A stretch of 25,845 bases of DNA from IMG/VR virus record IMGVR_UViG_3300003409_000018, positions 7,749 through 33,593 of that record; one strand, given 5' to 3'. Origin of the DNA: a virus. Under the pieces are notes generated by a model. The model saw only the letters and a list, made by a program, of their open reading frames with translations. It was not told the DNA's origin and ran no database searches. A program made the position numbers and the translations under genes. This document shows positions 13,018 through 21,881 of the stretch, piece by piece (positions within the stretch are counted from its first letter, which is position 1; each line of letters opens with the position of its first letter).

Positions 13018-16000
13018 TTAGGCTTGCGCTTCACCCCATTTGAGGATGATATTTGCTGTAGTGTTTGTACCTGATGTCTTATACACATTGATAGCTAATA
13101 CATCAGGACCGTTCGGGAATGTACCCCTACCACCTAATGTAGTATTTGTAAGTTCTTTCAACTGTGCTAGATCTAGTTCTGATCGTTCGCCTGGTGTCGC
13201 AATGAATGAGAATACTGTTTCTCCTGGTTGAGCAAACGCAGGTTGGAAGAACGATGCTGAAACTGTGCCAGTTCCGGCTACCATTGTTCCTGAATATGAG
13301 TTGTTAAACGTTACACGATAATATTCAGTAGTTCCGAATGATTCTACATCAATAGTGTTAATGGTAGTGTTAGCAGGGAACGTTCCAGCTGATGTTGCTG
13401 TAATAGGAGTACCTAGTGTTGCTCCAGAAGCTTCTAAACTTGCTTTGTTTGCTAAGAAGAAACTTCGTCCTGTTAAATCTTCACCTCTTCTAAATGTCAC
13501 TGCGGTATTGATATCAACTGTATTACCGGTTACTCTATCACTTAAATCAACACGAGTAAGTGTTTGTCCGTTATAAGAATACCTGCCTGAAATTTGTGTT
13601 ACTCGAGTATTTGATGCGACTGTACCAGTTCCTGCGCTAATCAAAATATCTCCTACCGCTAGGCCAATGCCTTCAACTCCGCCACCGGTGCCGTTATTAA
13701 CTCTTAAGTATAATCTATCGCTGTTTCTAATTGGAAAGCCGTTTTGAACTGTAGCATTAATAGGACCTTGAGCTGTAATATTAACATTTGTTGATGCGGT
13801 CGAAGTTGTCCATGTAATACCACCACCTGGAGCAATCTGCGCAAAACTAGGTTGTCCTCCTTGTGCTAGTGAACTTAGTCCAGTCCAGCCAACACTACCA
13901 GGGTTAAGTGGATAGTTTTGAGGATTTAGAATTCCTTCAACAATAATACCACCTGTAATTTGATTTTGTGTACCGTCAACTCCGTCCGATGTTACCTCAA
14001 TACCTTGTAGTAATAATTGCGCACGGTTTAGTAGTTCACGCTCTCCTAAATCTCCAGGTACAGCGTTTGAAACACTAGGTGCTAGTCTAATCAAGAAAGC
14101 AGTTTGTTTTGAAGTACTAACTTCTAGACCAACTTCTGAGTATGAGAAAATATAACCACGATCTTCATCAAATCCGCCGTCTGTTAGGAACGCACTACCC
14201 CAGTGACTAATAAGTGGTGTTGTTGTATTTGTTAATAGAATAACACCAGTTCGTTCTTGGTGTATTGCCGCTGATCCTGCTGTATACACTCTATCGGCTC
14301 CTTGAGCAAACAAGTTATAAGTTGAGCCACGTGTAAGTCCTGTTAATCTATTTAAGGATGTATCTATACCAGTGTATTTCATAATTTCATTATCAATATA
14401 AATTGTACCCGATGTTGGATAACCTTCAACTGAATCAAGTTCTACAAAAGTTTGTGATACATCTACATCTGCGGTTAATCTAGATACTGGTCCTTCATTA
14501 GTAACTTCATAACGCACAGGCAAGTTACCTGAACGCATAAACGCTTCTGTATTAATGTTTGAGTTACGCATTCTGTGAGCAAATACAAAATTACCATCTG
14601 CTCCACGTACCATATAATCAATAAAACCAGCACCGTACCATGAATATTGAATACCAATCATCTGCATCTTAGTATGATCAATATTATATCCGCTTGGGCC
14701 ATGCCCGTCCATTCTATCTATATTAAAGTTTTCTTGTCTAACTCTTTTATCTTGTACTAAACTTGCTTTTGCTCCAGCAATACTTACAACTCCTCTAAAG
14801 TCAGGAGCAACATATAGTGTTGTTTGATTAGGAATACCTGTAACAACATGGGTCATTCCTTTAATAACAATTCTATCGCCTGCTTTTAGCTGATCTCTAA
14901 ATCTAGTACTTGTGCCTACTAAAATATTGCTGTCTGGATCAATTGCTATAGTTCCAGCAATTTGCTTTGTAGCTGTTCTTTGTACAACAGATAATTCTTT
15001 TCCATCATACTCCCAAAAAATACCGTTTTGATCATCAAAGATACCTGAACGAACGTATGCTCCATCCCATTCAAGAGTTGAAACTTGGCAAGTTGGTGAC
15101 AGTACTCCTCGTTTCGAACCTAATCTACTAGTAGCAATTACTGTAAAAATTCTTTCGCTTAACACATCGTCGACATCGTAGTCGCCATTATAACCACCAG
15201 TTTCACAACCGATAATTCTAACTTTTGCTCCTGGTTGTAGACCGTGATCATTATCGCCGAGCTCAACAGTAATAGTTGCGCCTACTTCGATGTGATCAGC
15301 ATTGATATCTAAAATATCATAACTTGGGGCAAATAGCGCACCAGTTGTGTACATAATACCTTTACCTGACTGGTAACGAATATATTTCTTACTTTGACGA
15401 ATTGCTTGCGCACCGTATTGAGGGCCACCTGTGCCTAGCTGTACACCACCGTCAAATGGTCTGTGTACAAAGAAGCTGTCCGGTCTTGTGTATACATTGC
15501 CATCAATATTATCGTTTGATGTAGTAATCGATCCTGGTGCTCTAGCATTAAATCTTAATGTATTTGCTGAAGGAATTTGTGTTGCGCTAAAACTACCAGC
15601 AACAAGATTGTGATTGTTTGTTCCGTCATCTGATACCACAGAAATAATAAAGTTGCCTCCTGGCATAATACCATGGGGAATAGTAAAGTCTGCTTCAATT
15701 GTTGCTAGTGCTTCATACCTTAATAATGTTCCTTCTGGAACAGTATCTGCTGTGTTTTCACTGATCAATACTGTACTGTAAAGATCGAACGGTGTTCCTG
15801 CTACTGCTTGGCTAAAGGAATCAGTAATTACACTGAAAATTCCTCCAGAAGGTCCATCAGTTGTGTTAACATTAATAATCAAATCGTTGGCTGGTGTAGT
15901 ACCACCTAAAATATCACCCGTAACAAGTATTTTGTTTCCTGGTTGATATAATGAACCAGCAGTTGTAGGTGTTACATTATAAAGTCCTTGATTTCTCTGA

Positions 16001-19000
16001 ACTTCAAATACTGCTCCTGAACCTTGTGATGGTGCCATTTGTCCTAAGATGTTAACATAGGTTTGTGATCCGTTTGCTAAGCCACTTGTTTGGAATGTAT
16101 CAATTTCACCAGTTCCGCCTGCTGTACCTGTAAAATCATAACCGCTAATAAATCCAGTACCACCTGCTGTACCAGCTAGATCAACTACAGTTACTATTCC
16201 GCCAGTACCACCGGCAACACCTGTTGCGTTTACTGATTGAATAACACCTGCTCCATCAACACTAGTTACTTCCATAACTAGATCGTTAGCAGGACTAGTG
16301 CCATCTAAACTTGTACCTAGAATACGTACTTCGTCGCCGCCGTTATATCCGCCGCCGCCATTTGTAACATTAACAAAATATTGTCCTGATGCTTGGTCAA
16401 CGTTTTTAGTTACTTCAAATACAGCACTTGTTCCTGTGCCTGTTGTAGAATCTTGTGATAACCCTGTATAGGTCTTTGAAATTTGATCAACAGTAAATGT
16501 AGCATCGTTAGCAGGTGATGCTGCATCTAAATTTGTACCAGCAACAGTTAGTGTTTCGCCAGGAGCATATCCGTCTCCTGCGTCAACAACTAACAATGAT
16601 TGGTAAGTATCGGCTAATTTAATTAATCCAAATGTTGCTAAAGTTCCACTTGCTGATCCACTCGATGGTAAATCGCTATAAACTTTTGCTACTTCAGTGA
16701 CTGTAATAGTCAAATCTTCCGAAGGAGATGTTCCACCTAAATCAGTGCCTGAAATAGTAATAGTATCATTCAACGCATATCCGTCACCAATTGTACTATC
16801 TGCTAGTGTTGCTTGTGTAACTGAAGTATAAGTTTCTCCAACTTTATCAATGTCCCACAACGCACCGGAACCTGTTCCTGATGTAGAAGTTTGTGCTACA
16901 TCTTGGTAACTATCTCTTACGCCTTCAACTGTGATAGTAACATCGTTGGCTGGAGTTGCTCCGTTATTAAAAATGTTACCAGGAATAACAATAGTATCTA
17001 AAGCCGCAAATCCTGTACCTGGATTGTTTAGAGTGACAGAATATGATGTACTACCCCTTTGGACGTCAAATGTTGCAGCTGAACCTGTTCCTGTTGTTGT
17101 ATAAATCGTGTCGTTAACACCAACAATAGTTTGTGAAATGATTGGATTAGCCTCGCCTCGCCATATTACGCTGTCGATGTTATCAGAACTGTCACTACCA
17201 ACAGATACTACAGTGATGTATAGATCATTAACTGGTGTAGTTCCTCCAATATCACTTCCTAAAATCTTAATAGTATCACCAGGTTCGAAACCAGCACCAG
17301 CTGTGTTAACACTAACAGTTACATAGGTAGTTTCAGCACCTCTAGTAACATTAAACGTTGCGTCATCGGTTGGTGTTCCAACAACGTTAGTACCTGTAAT
17401 TCCTGTATAAGTTTGAACATCACCAGTTAGGTCGCCTGTTAAAGGATCACTAAGTGTAATATCATTACCTACAATATTTTCTACTAGAATAAGATTTCCT
17501 GATCCGTCATCTAAACCTAAGTTAGGAACAATACCTGTTGGATTAGAAACCGTTAACACTGTTGTACCAGCAGTATAAGATCCTACCAGACCCGGTGAAG
17601 TAACAATTCCACCTGAGCCGACTACACCAGTTACCTGTGCGCCATCTGGAATAGAATTTCCAGAAATAGGTGCGCCAACTTCTGGAGCAATACCTGTAAA
17701 TGCTAATCTACTTGTACCTGCCGCAGTTTCAAATACTGTAGTCAAATCGCCTGCTGTACCATTCGAAACAACAGTAAACGATGGGTTTCCTATTGATGCT
17801 CCTGTATAAAATCCGCCTTGACGTATTTGAGTGAATCCAGTTTCAATTCTATCTCCACTAAAAGTACCAACTTTACCTTTGGCAAAATATGTAAATGTGT
17901 TATTAGTAGGTATTGTAATAATAATAAACGAGCCTTCGCCTCTGGCAGCGCCGGCAACTGATTGCTCTAGTCCAAGTACAGTAATAGGCTGTCCTTCACT
18001 TAGACCATGTGCTCCAACTGTAGTTACTGTTATAATACTTGAACCAATGTTATCTGTTGTAACAGATGCGTCAGATGTAACCGTTGAAATGTTTAATTCT
18101 GTTCCAGGAATTTCATAGATGCTTGGATAACCTCTTTGCGTAGCAATAGCACTCCACTTAGTAGGCTGTAAGCCGTACTCAAAGTCAGCATCGAGCATTG
18201 ACATTGGCGGCGCAATACGCATACGTTCAATCGCATCAGTACCAAAGTCAAAAGGTCTAGTTCTAATTTCTGGTTCTTCAACAAATATCTGAATAGAGTC
18301 AGTTACGTCTTGATCAGATGTATCGGCATACAGATGAATAACTGTAACAGCATCACTTCTTTGCTTAAAAGCAGGATAGTCTGGATCATTACCTGTAAAT
18401 GAATCTTCATACATTTCACGTGTAACAACACCACCTAATGTATTAGTTGAGAAGTTGTATATTACTGCGTTCTTTGATGTATTTGTAATTAATAAAAGAT
18501 CTTTACTATAATAGTGTCCGATTAATTTAATTTTTGTATATCCAGCTTCAACAACACTAGGTAAAGATGATAATCCGTTTCTGATAACACTTATTAAAAC
18601 TTGTGTATCTGCTTCAACAATTTCTGCTGTACCGCTAACATACGTTAACGCTTCGTCGATAACTTGATCCTGCGTAGTATTAAGTTTTGATTCGTATTCA
18701 ACGTTTGTCAAAATGTAATCTTGAATTACATTACTAATATATCTATGAGTTTCTGTTTCTGGTTGTCGATCGCCATCTACTTGGGCTGTTTCTTTATCCC
18801 AGTAATGTCTAGCAACATAAACAATTTTTTCGTTGCCGCCGTATCTCAAATCATATAGATAGGCATCTAATACATAACCTAAATCTCTTTCACATTTAGG
18901 TTGATTATAGGTATAATTAGCAAATGGATATGTCGATAAAACCGGTGTTGGTAAGTTATCTAAGCCGTTTTCGATGACATCATAAATGATACCAAATAGT

Positions 19001-19590
19001 TCTGATACTCTAGTCGATACACCTGCTTCAGCATACGGTCCAGTTATTTCTTGAGGAGTGTATGTTGAATCACCAGGCGATTGAAGACTAGAATAAGCAT
19101 TACCAGTTATGATATTTGAATTTACAATGCCTTCAAGCCACTGATATGTATAAATTTCTGCTAATCTATCTCCGTCAATTTGAGGAGTATCATCAATCCA
19201 ATAAAAACTTGCGATGTAACTAGTATTCCAGTTACCTCCCCATCGTAAGTCTTTGTAAATTGCTTCTAAAACGTATCCTAAATCTCTTTCACATTTGTCT
19301 TGATTATATGAATAGTTGTTAAAACCAGGAGCACCAGCAACAACCCTGTCTTCAATGTATAACAGAGTTTCTAATTTTAAAAATTCAATGTTTTCATTAA
19401 AAAGTCTTGCTCCATTAGGAAACAAACTTGCTTGTGTGTCAGTGGTGACTCTTGAATTGATATAAGCAATAGCTTCTGCTTTTAAAAAATCAACATTATT
19501 TTCTAAAGATGTATATGCGGCCGGGTATTTGTTACCGTTGTAACTTATTCCTGGTCTCCAAATATAATCTTTAACTTGCCTTTTTGCCAT
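13018..19590 (-). CDS. Giant virion structural protein, probably fibre or baseplate associated (2190 aa)
   Basis: A very long protein of the type seen among marine T4-like virion proteins. The N-terminal part repeats short helices (FLKAEAIAYINSRV near 35, FLKLETLLYIEDRV near 70) and carries two copies of a CERDLGYVL-A-DLR-GGN module (about residues 95-121 and 226-252), separated by related sequence with DGDR. A middle part (about residues 765-1240) holds at least six copies of a beta-rich repeat with core GDTI-I-G-LGGTSPANDL. A GTAGGTG-type linker occurs near 1120-1165. The C-terminal 800 residues include RQSKKYIRYQSGKGIMYTTG, a conserved-looking stretch, and end in a domain closing IILKWGEAQA. 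GGAG lies about 9 bases before the ATG, inside the end of the 199-residue gene. It probably forms part of the tail fibre or baseplate; the exact gp number is not clear. Confidence 0.78.
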   Translation of the reverse strand: MAKRQVKDYIWRPGISYNGNKYPAAYTSLENNVDFLKAEAIAYINSRVTTDTQASLFPNGARLFNENIEFLKLETLLYIEDRVVAGAPGFNNYSYNQDKCERDLGYVLEAIYKDLRWGGNWNTSYIASFYWIDDTPQIDGDRLAEIYTYQWLEGIVNSNIITGNAYSSLQSPGDSTYTPQEITGPYAEAGVSTRVSELFGIIYDVIENGLDNLPTPVLSTYPFANYTYNQPKCERDLGYVLDAYLYDLRYGGNEKIVYVARHYWDKETAQVDGDRQPETETHRYISNVIQDYILTNVEYESKLNTTQDQVIDEALTYVSGTAEIVEADTQVLISVIRNGLSSLPSVVEAGYTKIKLIGHYYSKDLLLITNTSKNAVIYNFSTNTLGGVVTREMYEDSFTGNDPDYPAFKQRSDAVTVIHLYADTSDQDVTDSIQIFVEEPEIRTRPFDFGTDAIERMRIAPPMSMLDADFEYGLQPTKWSAIATQRGYPSIYEIPGTELNISTVTSDASVTTDNIGSSIITVTTVGAHGLSEGQPITVLGLEQSVAGAARGEGSFIIITIPTNNTFTYFAKGKVGTFSGDRIETGFTQIRQGGFYTGASIGNPSFTVVSNGTAGDLTTVFETAAGTSRLAFTGIAPEVGAPISGNSIPDGAQVTGVVGSGGIVTSPGLVGSYTAGTTVLTVSNPTGIVPNLGLDDGSGNLILVENIVGNDITLSDPLTGDLTGDVQTYTGITGTNVVGTPTDDATFNVTRGAETTYVTVSVNTAGAGFEPGDTIKILGSDIGGTTPVNDLYITVVSVGSDSSDNIDSVIWRGEANPIISQTIVGVNDTIYTTTGTGSAATFDVQRGSTSYSVTLNNPGTGFAALDTIVIPGNIFNNGATPANDVTITVEGVRDSYQDVAQTSTSGTGSGALWDIDKVGETYTSVTQATLADSTIGDGYALNDTITISGTDLGGTSPSEDLTITVTEVAKVYSDLPSSGSASGTLATFGLIKLADTYQSLLVVDAGDGYAPGETLTVAGTNLDAASPANDATFTVDQISKTYTGLSQDSTTGTGTSAVFEVTKNVDQASGQYFVNVTNGGGGYNGGDEVRILGTSLDGTSPANDLVMEVTSVDGAGVIQSVNATGVAGGTGGIVTVVDLAGTAGGTGFISGYDFTGTAGGTGEIDTFQTSGLANGSQTYVNILGQMAPSQGSGAVFEVQRNQGLYNVTPTTAGSLYQPGNKILVTGDILGGTTPANDLIINVNTTDGPSGGIFSVITDSFSQAVAGTPFDLYSTVLISENTADTVPEGTLLRYEALATIEADFTIPHGIMPGGNFIISVVSDDGTNNHNLVAGSFSATQIPSANTLRFNARAPGSITTSNDNIDGNVYTRPDSFFVHRPFDGGVQLGTGGPQYGAQAIRQSKKYIRYQSGKGIMYTTGALFAPSYDILDINADHIEVGATITVELGDNDHGLQPGAKVRIIGCETGGYNGDYDVDDVLSERIFTVIATSRLGSKRGVLSPTCQVSTLEWDGAYVRSGIFDDQNGIFWEYDGKELSVVQRTATKQIAGTIAIDPDSNILVGTSTRFRDQLKAGDRIVIKGMTHVVTGIPNQTTLYVAPDFRGVVSIAGAKASLVQDKRVRQENFNIDRMDGHGPSGYNIDHTKMQMIGIQYSWYGAGFIDYMVRGADGNFVFAHRMRNSNINTEAFMRSGNLPVRYEVTNEGPVSRLTADVDVSQTFVELDSVEGYPTSGTIYIDNEIMKYTGIDTSLNRLTGLTRGSTYNLFAQGADRVYTAGSAAIHQERTGVILLTNTTTPLISHWGSAFLTDGGFDEDRGYIFSYSEVGLEVSTSKQTAFLIRLAPSVSNAVPGDLGERELLNRAQLLLQGIEVTSDGVDGTQNQITGGIIVEGILNPQNYPLNPGSVGWTGLSSLAQGGQPSFAQIAPGGGITWTTSTASTNVNITAQGPINATVQNGFPIRNSDRLYLRVNNGTGGGVEGIGLAVGDILISAGTGTVASNTRVTQISGRYSYNGQTLTRVDLSDRVTGNTVDINTAVTFRRGEDLTGRSFFLANKASLEASGATLGTPITATSAGTFPANTTINTIDVESFGTTEYYRVTFNNSYSGTMVAGTGTVSASFFQPAFAQPGETVFSFIATPGERSELDLAQLKELTNTTLGGRGTFPNGPDVLAINVYKTSGTNTTANIILKWGEAQA
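15875..17295 (-). repeat. Six diverged copies of a beta-rich repeat inside the giant structural gene
   Basis: The translated core follows G-[FY]-x3-[DE]-[TE]-[ILV]-x-[IV]-x-G, then a SPANDL-like element and an ITV strand. Cores lie near 17200-17292, 16930-17010, 16705-16783, 16495-16573, 16275-16350 and 15880-15950. The spacing is about 210-270 bases, apart from the last gap of about 400 bases, which contains three GTAGGTG-type linkers. The copies have diverged at DNA level, so they are old duplications. Confidence 0.7.
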
Positions 19591-19593
19591 GTA

Positions 19594-20193
19594 TTATGCT
19601 CCGAATACTACTGCGTATGCGATAGAGTTATTATCGACGTAATCTTTTCTTGCTACCTGATTGCCCTGTGTAGGCGATTCACCAATTACTGGGTTTTCAG
19701 TAAATGATATTGAGCCTGCTATAACACTAGCGTTAAAGTTGATATTTGCTCTAGAAGCAGTTAAACTTCCCGGTGAGCCTTGATCGTTTTCAACTGTAAC
19801 ACTTGTAGCTCTCAGTGTTCCTGGATTACTTGTACCAATATTTACGTTATCAATAGAGCCCCTCTGGGCACTTGTGATTTCAACTGTTCCAGCGATAACA
19901 CTAATTCGATTAGTTCCATTAGATCTTAATCGAGCATCACCATCTACTATTAAATCTGAAAGAGTTCCTAATGTTTGTAAAGAAGAACCAGTCACTGTCG
20001 GCGATAAAACTGTACCGCCTGATGTAAACAACGGATTGTTATTAATGTTGATAGAGTTTGTATTAACTTGTGGGGCCGAGATGCTGTTCGTTAATGTGAG
20101 AGACGAGCCAGCAATGTTGCCGTTGCTATCAACAACAAAATTTGGGCTTTCAAACCCTGTTTTACTTTTAAATCTTTGAAATCCGACTGCCAT
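19594..20193 (-). CDS. Fibre-like virion protein (199 aa)
   Basis: The N-terminus MAVGFQRFKSKTGFESPNF followed by VVDSNGNIAGSSLTL is a pattern I associate with small structural proteins of marine T4-like phages. The middle is made of short beta repeats rich in Ser, Thr and Asn (INNNPLFTSGGTVLSPTVTG, ATSVTVENDQGSPGSLTASR). The end GNQVARKDYVDNNSIAYAVV resembles the KxYVD motif found near the C-terminus of many tail-fibre proteins. The precise role is unknown, but fibre or collar is likely. It has its own late box (20213-20220) and AGGAT ribosome binding site, and the giant structural gene follows three bases after its stop, so the two are probably co-expressed. Confidence 0.7.
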   Translation of the reverse strand: MAVGFQRFKSKTGFESPNFVVDSNGNIAGSSLTLTNSISAPQVNTNSININNNPLFTSGGTVLSPTVTGSSLQTLGTLSDLIVDGDARLRSNGTNRISVIAGTVEITSAQRGSIDNVNIGTSNPGTLRATSVTVENDQGSPGSLTASRANINFNASVIAGSISFTENPVIGESPTQGNQVARKDYVDNNSIAYAVVFGA

Positions 20194-20212
20194 TTTTTAT
20201 CCTGTTCCAGTG

Positions 20213-20220
20213 TATTTATG
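20213..20220 (-). promoter_or_regulatory. T4-late-type promoter box for the 199-residue fibre-like gene
   Basis: On the minus strand this reads CATAAATA. A start near 20207 gives a 14-base leader holding the AGGAT ribosome binding site for the ATG at 20193. It likely also drives the giant structural gene and possibly the hld cassette beyond, since no terminator is seen between them. Confidence 0.6.
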
Positions 20221-20235
20221 TTAGTAGAAATTGGG

Positions 20236-21807
20236 TTACATTCTTCCAACTACTACTTCAATTACTCCGACTTCTTCATCGCTGTTATAATCTTCTAAAG
20301 CCTTACCTATAACGCTTCCAAGTTTTGGATCTGCGCTAGAAGTTGCTACGCCAGGTATGTCACTAGTTACTAATAAATCACCTTTTTCGATATTGCCTAT
20401 AACATTACAAGGAACCCTTCCTTGTAAAGCAACATCACAAACAAATTTGTCATTATGTTCAGTATTCATTATGAACGCCGGATTTGTCGACACAACACCT
20501 GCTACTTTTCTATTTTCGTATCCCGATGCTTGTGTTACTTCGTATTCTCCTCCAAACATTAATACCATTCCTGGAGGATAAGCCGCGTCTGCTGAATATT
20601 TCTCAGCCAAGTCAGCCCATCTCGCACTTAGCGCAGTAGCATTCAATGTACTAGTATCTACATCAATAGTAACACCGGAGTTACCATACAATAAGTTCCC
20701 ACTAATTGAAGATAGTCCACTAGCCATTGTAACTGGATAAATGCCTGAGGTGGTTGGATTAACAATGATAGTGCTTGCTGTTCCACCACCGCCGCCGCCG
20801 CCACCTGTAGAGCTAATTGTAACAGTGTCTGTTGCAGCATCAGTAGTTAGAGTAATATTTGCGCCCGCTACTAAATTTAATTGATCTTGTTCTCTGTCAG
20901 CAATTAAACTTCCTTGGCCTTGTACTGCTACTACACCGAAACTAGGTCCTGAGTTTGATGTAACTGTAGAAACCGTAGATTCGCCTCCACCACCTGAAGA
21001 GTTAATTGTTATTTCTTTCGTAGTAGGATCAGTTGTAATAGTTACATTACTGCCGCTTCTTAAAACAAGTACATCGTTCGGCTGTGTAGGCAATACATCA
21101 AATTCACCTGGTACAGTTATTCTTCCAAAGTAATTTAAGTCTTCGCCGTCAATTAAAGTTCCTTGCGGTAAATTTAAATTTCCATCTGTTAAAGATAAAG
21201 GTGTTGTACCAAAGAAAACTGTATCTGTTATGTATAAATTATTCCAACCCGAATTAGTTGATCCTAGATTGTATGTATCAGTAGTGCTAGGAACAATATG
21301 ATTGTTTACACTGGTAAGAACAATACTAGAACCTCCAACACTTCCTGATCCCGAACCTGGATCAGGATCTGGTTGTGTGTCAGGTACAATAAATGATTTA
21401 GATATTGGAGGTACTGGAGTATTAATAGTTCCGCTATATGCTACATGATAAATTGCTTTTGCGCCATTAAACGCATCAATTTTTGTTGAAAGTCTAACAC
21501 TAACATAACTGTCATTTACTGTAGCAGTAACATCAACAAGTTCATCATCGATAGCAACTCTTCCGTAGACCACACAGTTTGCTTCGTTGGGTCTTCCGAC
21601 AACTAAGACTTGTAATACTTCTTTCTTGTTTGAATCAACTTCAACTGTGATAGTATATGTTGCGCTAGCAAAATCGCCTACAAACCATCTGTCAATTTCA
21701 GTTTCTTTAAAGACAGATGTCCATGGCCCTTTATATAAAAATTGGCCACCGTTTTTAAACAGCAACGTGTTATGTACACCACGTGAAAAGAATGTTGGAA
21801 AACTCAT
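20236..21807 (-). CDS. Tail fibre-like protein with a Gly-rich hinge and an ADLAE-type C-terminal domain (523 aa)
   Basis: The domains in order are as follows. Residues 1-135 form a folded N-terminal region with no match I know. Then comes a linker, PDTQPDPDPGSGSGSVGGSS (142-161). Next is a T4-fibre-like motif around HIVPSTTDTYNLGSTNSGW (170-188). Two copies of a beta repeat (GSNVTITTDPTTKEITINSS at 252-271 and GANITLTTDAATDTVTISST at 315-334) are each followed by a Gly run; the second run has eight Gly. The C-terminal domain (about 390-523) starts LSARWADLAEKYSADAAYPP and continues with VAGVVSTNPAFIMN. This C-terminal type is widespread in marine phage fibres and resembles the Peptidase_G2-like/intramolecular chaperone group; whether it cleaves itself is not known. 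It is probably a trimeric fibre that contacts the host. An AAAGGA ribosome binding site lies 10 bases before the ATG. Confidence 0.78.
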   Translation of the reverse strand: MSFPTFFSRGVHNTLLFKNGGQFLYKGPWTSVFKETEIDRWFVGDFASATYTITVEVDSNKKEVLQVLVVGRPNEANCVVYGRVAIDDELVDVTATVNDSYVSVRLSTKIDAFNGAKAIYHVAYSGTINTPVPPISKSFIVPDTQPDPDPGSGSGSVGGSSIVLTSVNNHIVPSTTDTYNLGSTNSGWNNLYITDTVFFGTTPLSLTDGNLNLPQGTLIDGEDLNYFGRITVPGEFDVLPTQPNDVLVLRSGSNVTITTDPTTKEITINSSGGGGESTVSTVTSNSGPSFGVVAVQGQGSLIADREQDQLNLVAGANITLTTDAATDTVTISSTGGGGGGGGTASTIIVNPTTSGIYPVTMASGLSSISGNLLYGNSGVTIDVDTSTLNATALSARWADLAEKYSADAAYPPGMVLMFGGEYEVTQASGYENRKVAGVVSTNPAFIMNTEHNDKFVCDVALQGRVPCNVIGNIEKGDLLVTSDIPGVATSSADPKLGSVIGKALEDYNSDEEVGVIEVVVGRM

Positions 21808-21832
21808 CTACAATAAATCCTTTATTATAGTG

Positions 21833-21840
21833 TATTTAAC
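21833..21840 (-). promoter_or_regulatory. T4-late-type promoter box for the 523-residue fibre gene
   Basis: On the minus strand this reads GTTAAATA. The start near 21827 gives a 20-base leader with AAAGGA in front of the ATG at 21807. It lies just downstream of the terminator at 21854-21876, so fibre transcription is separated from the carbamoyltransferase operon. Confidence 0.55.
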
Positions 21841-21853
21841 CGTTTTGTAGAAA

Positions 21854-21876
21854 ATAAAAACCCCCGTAAAGGGGGC
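21854..21876 (-). terminator. Intrinsic terminator of the GT9-carbamoyltransferase operon
   Basis: On the minus strand a CCCCC/GGGGG stem (21871-21875 with 21861-21865) with a five-base loop is followed by TTTTTATTTT. It begins six bases after the carbamoyltransferase stop. In the plus direction the same stem is followed by only four T, so a weaker two-way action is possible, but no plus-strand gene ends here. Confidence 0.85.
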
Positions 21877-21881
21877 TTTTA

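Noticed and set aside
15875-17295. CRISPR array or tandem DNA repeat
   Set aside because: The repeats are protein-level beta repeats that have diverged at DNA level, with the reading frame open throughout; there are no constant spacers.
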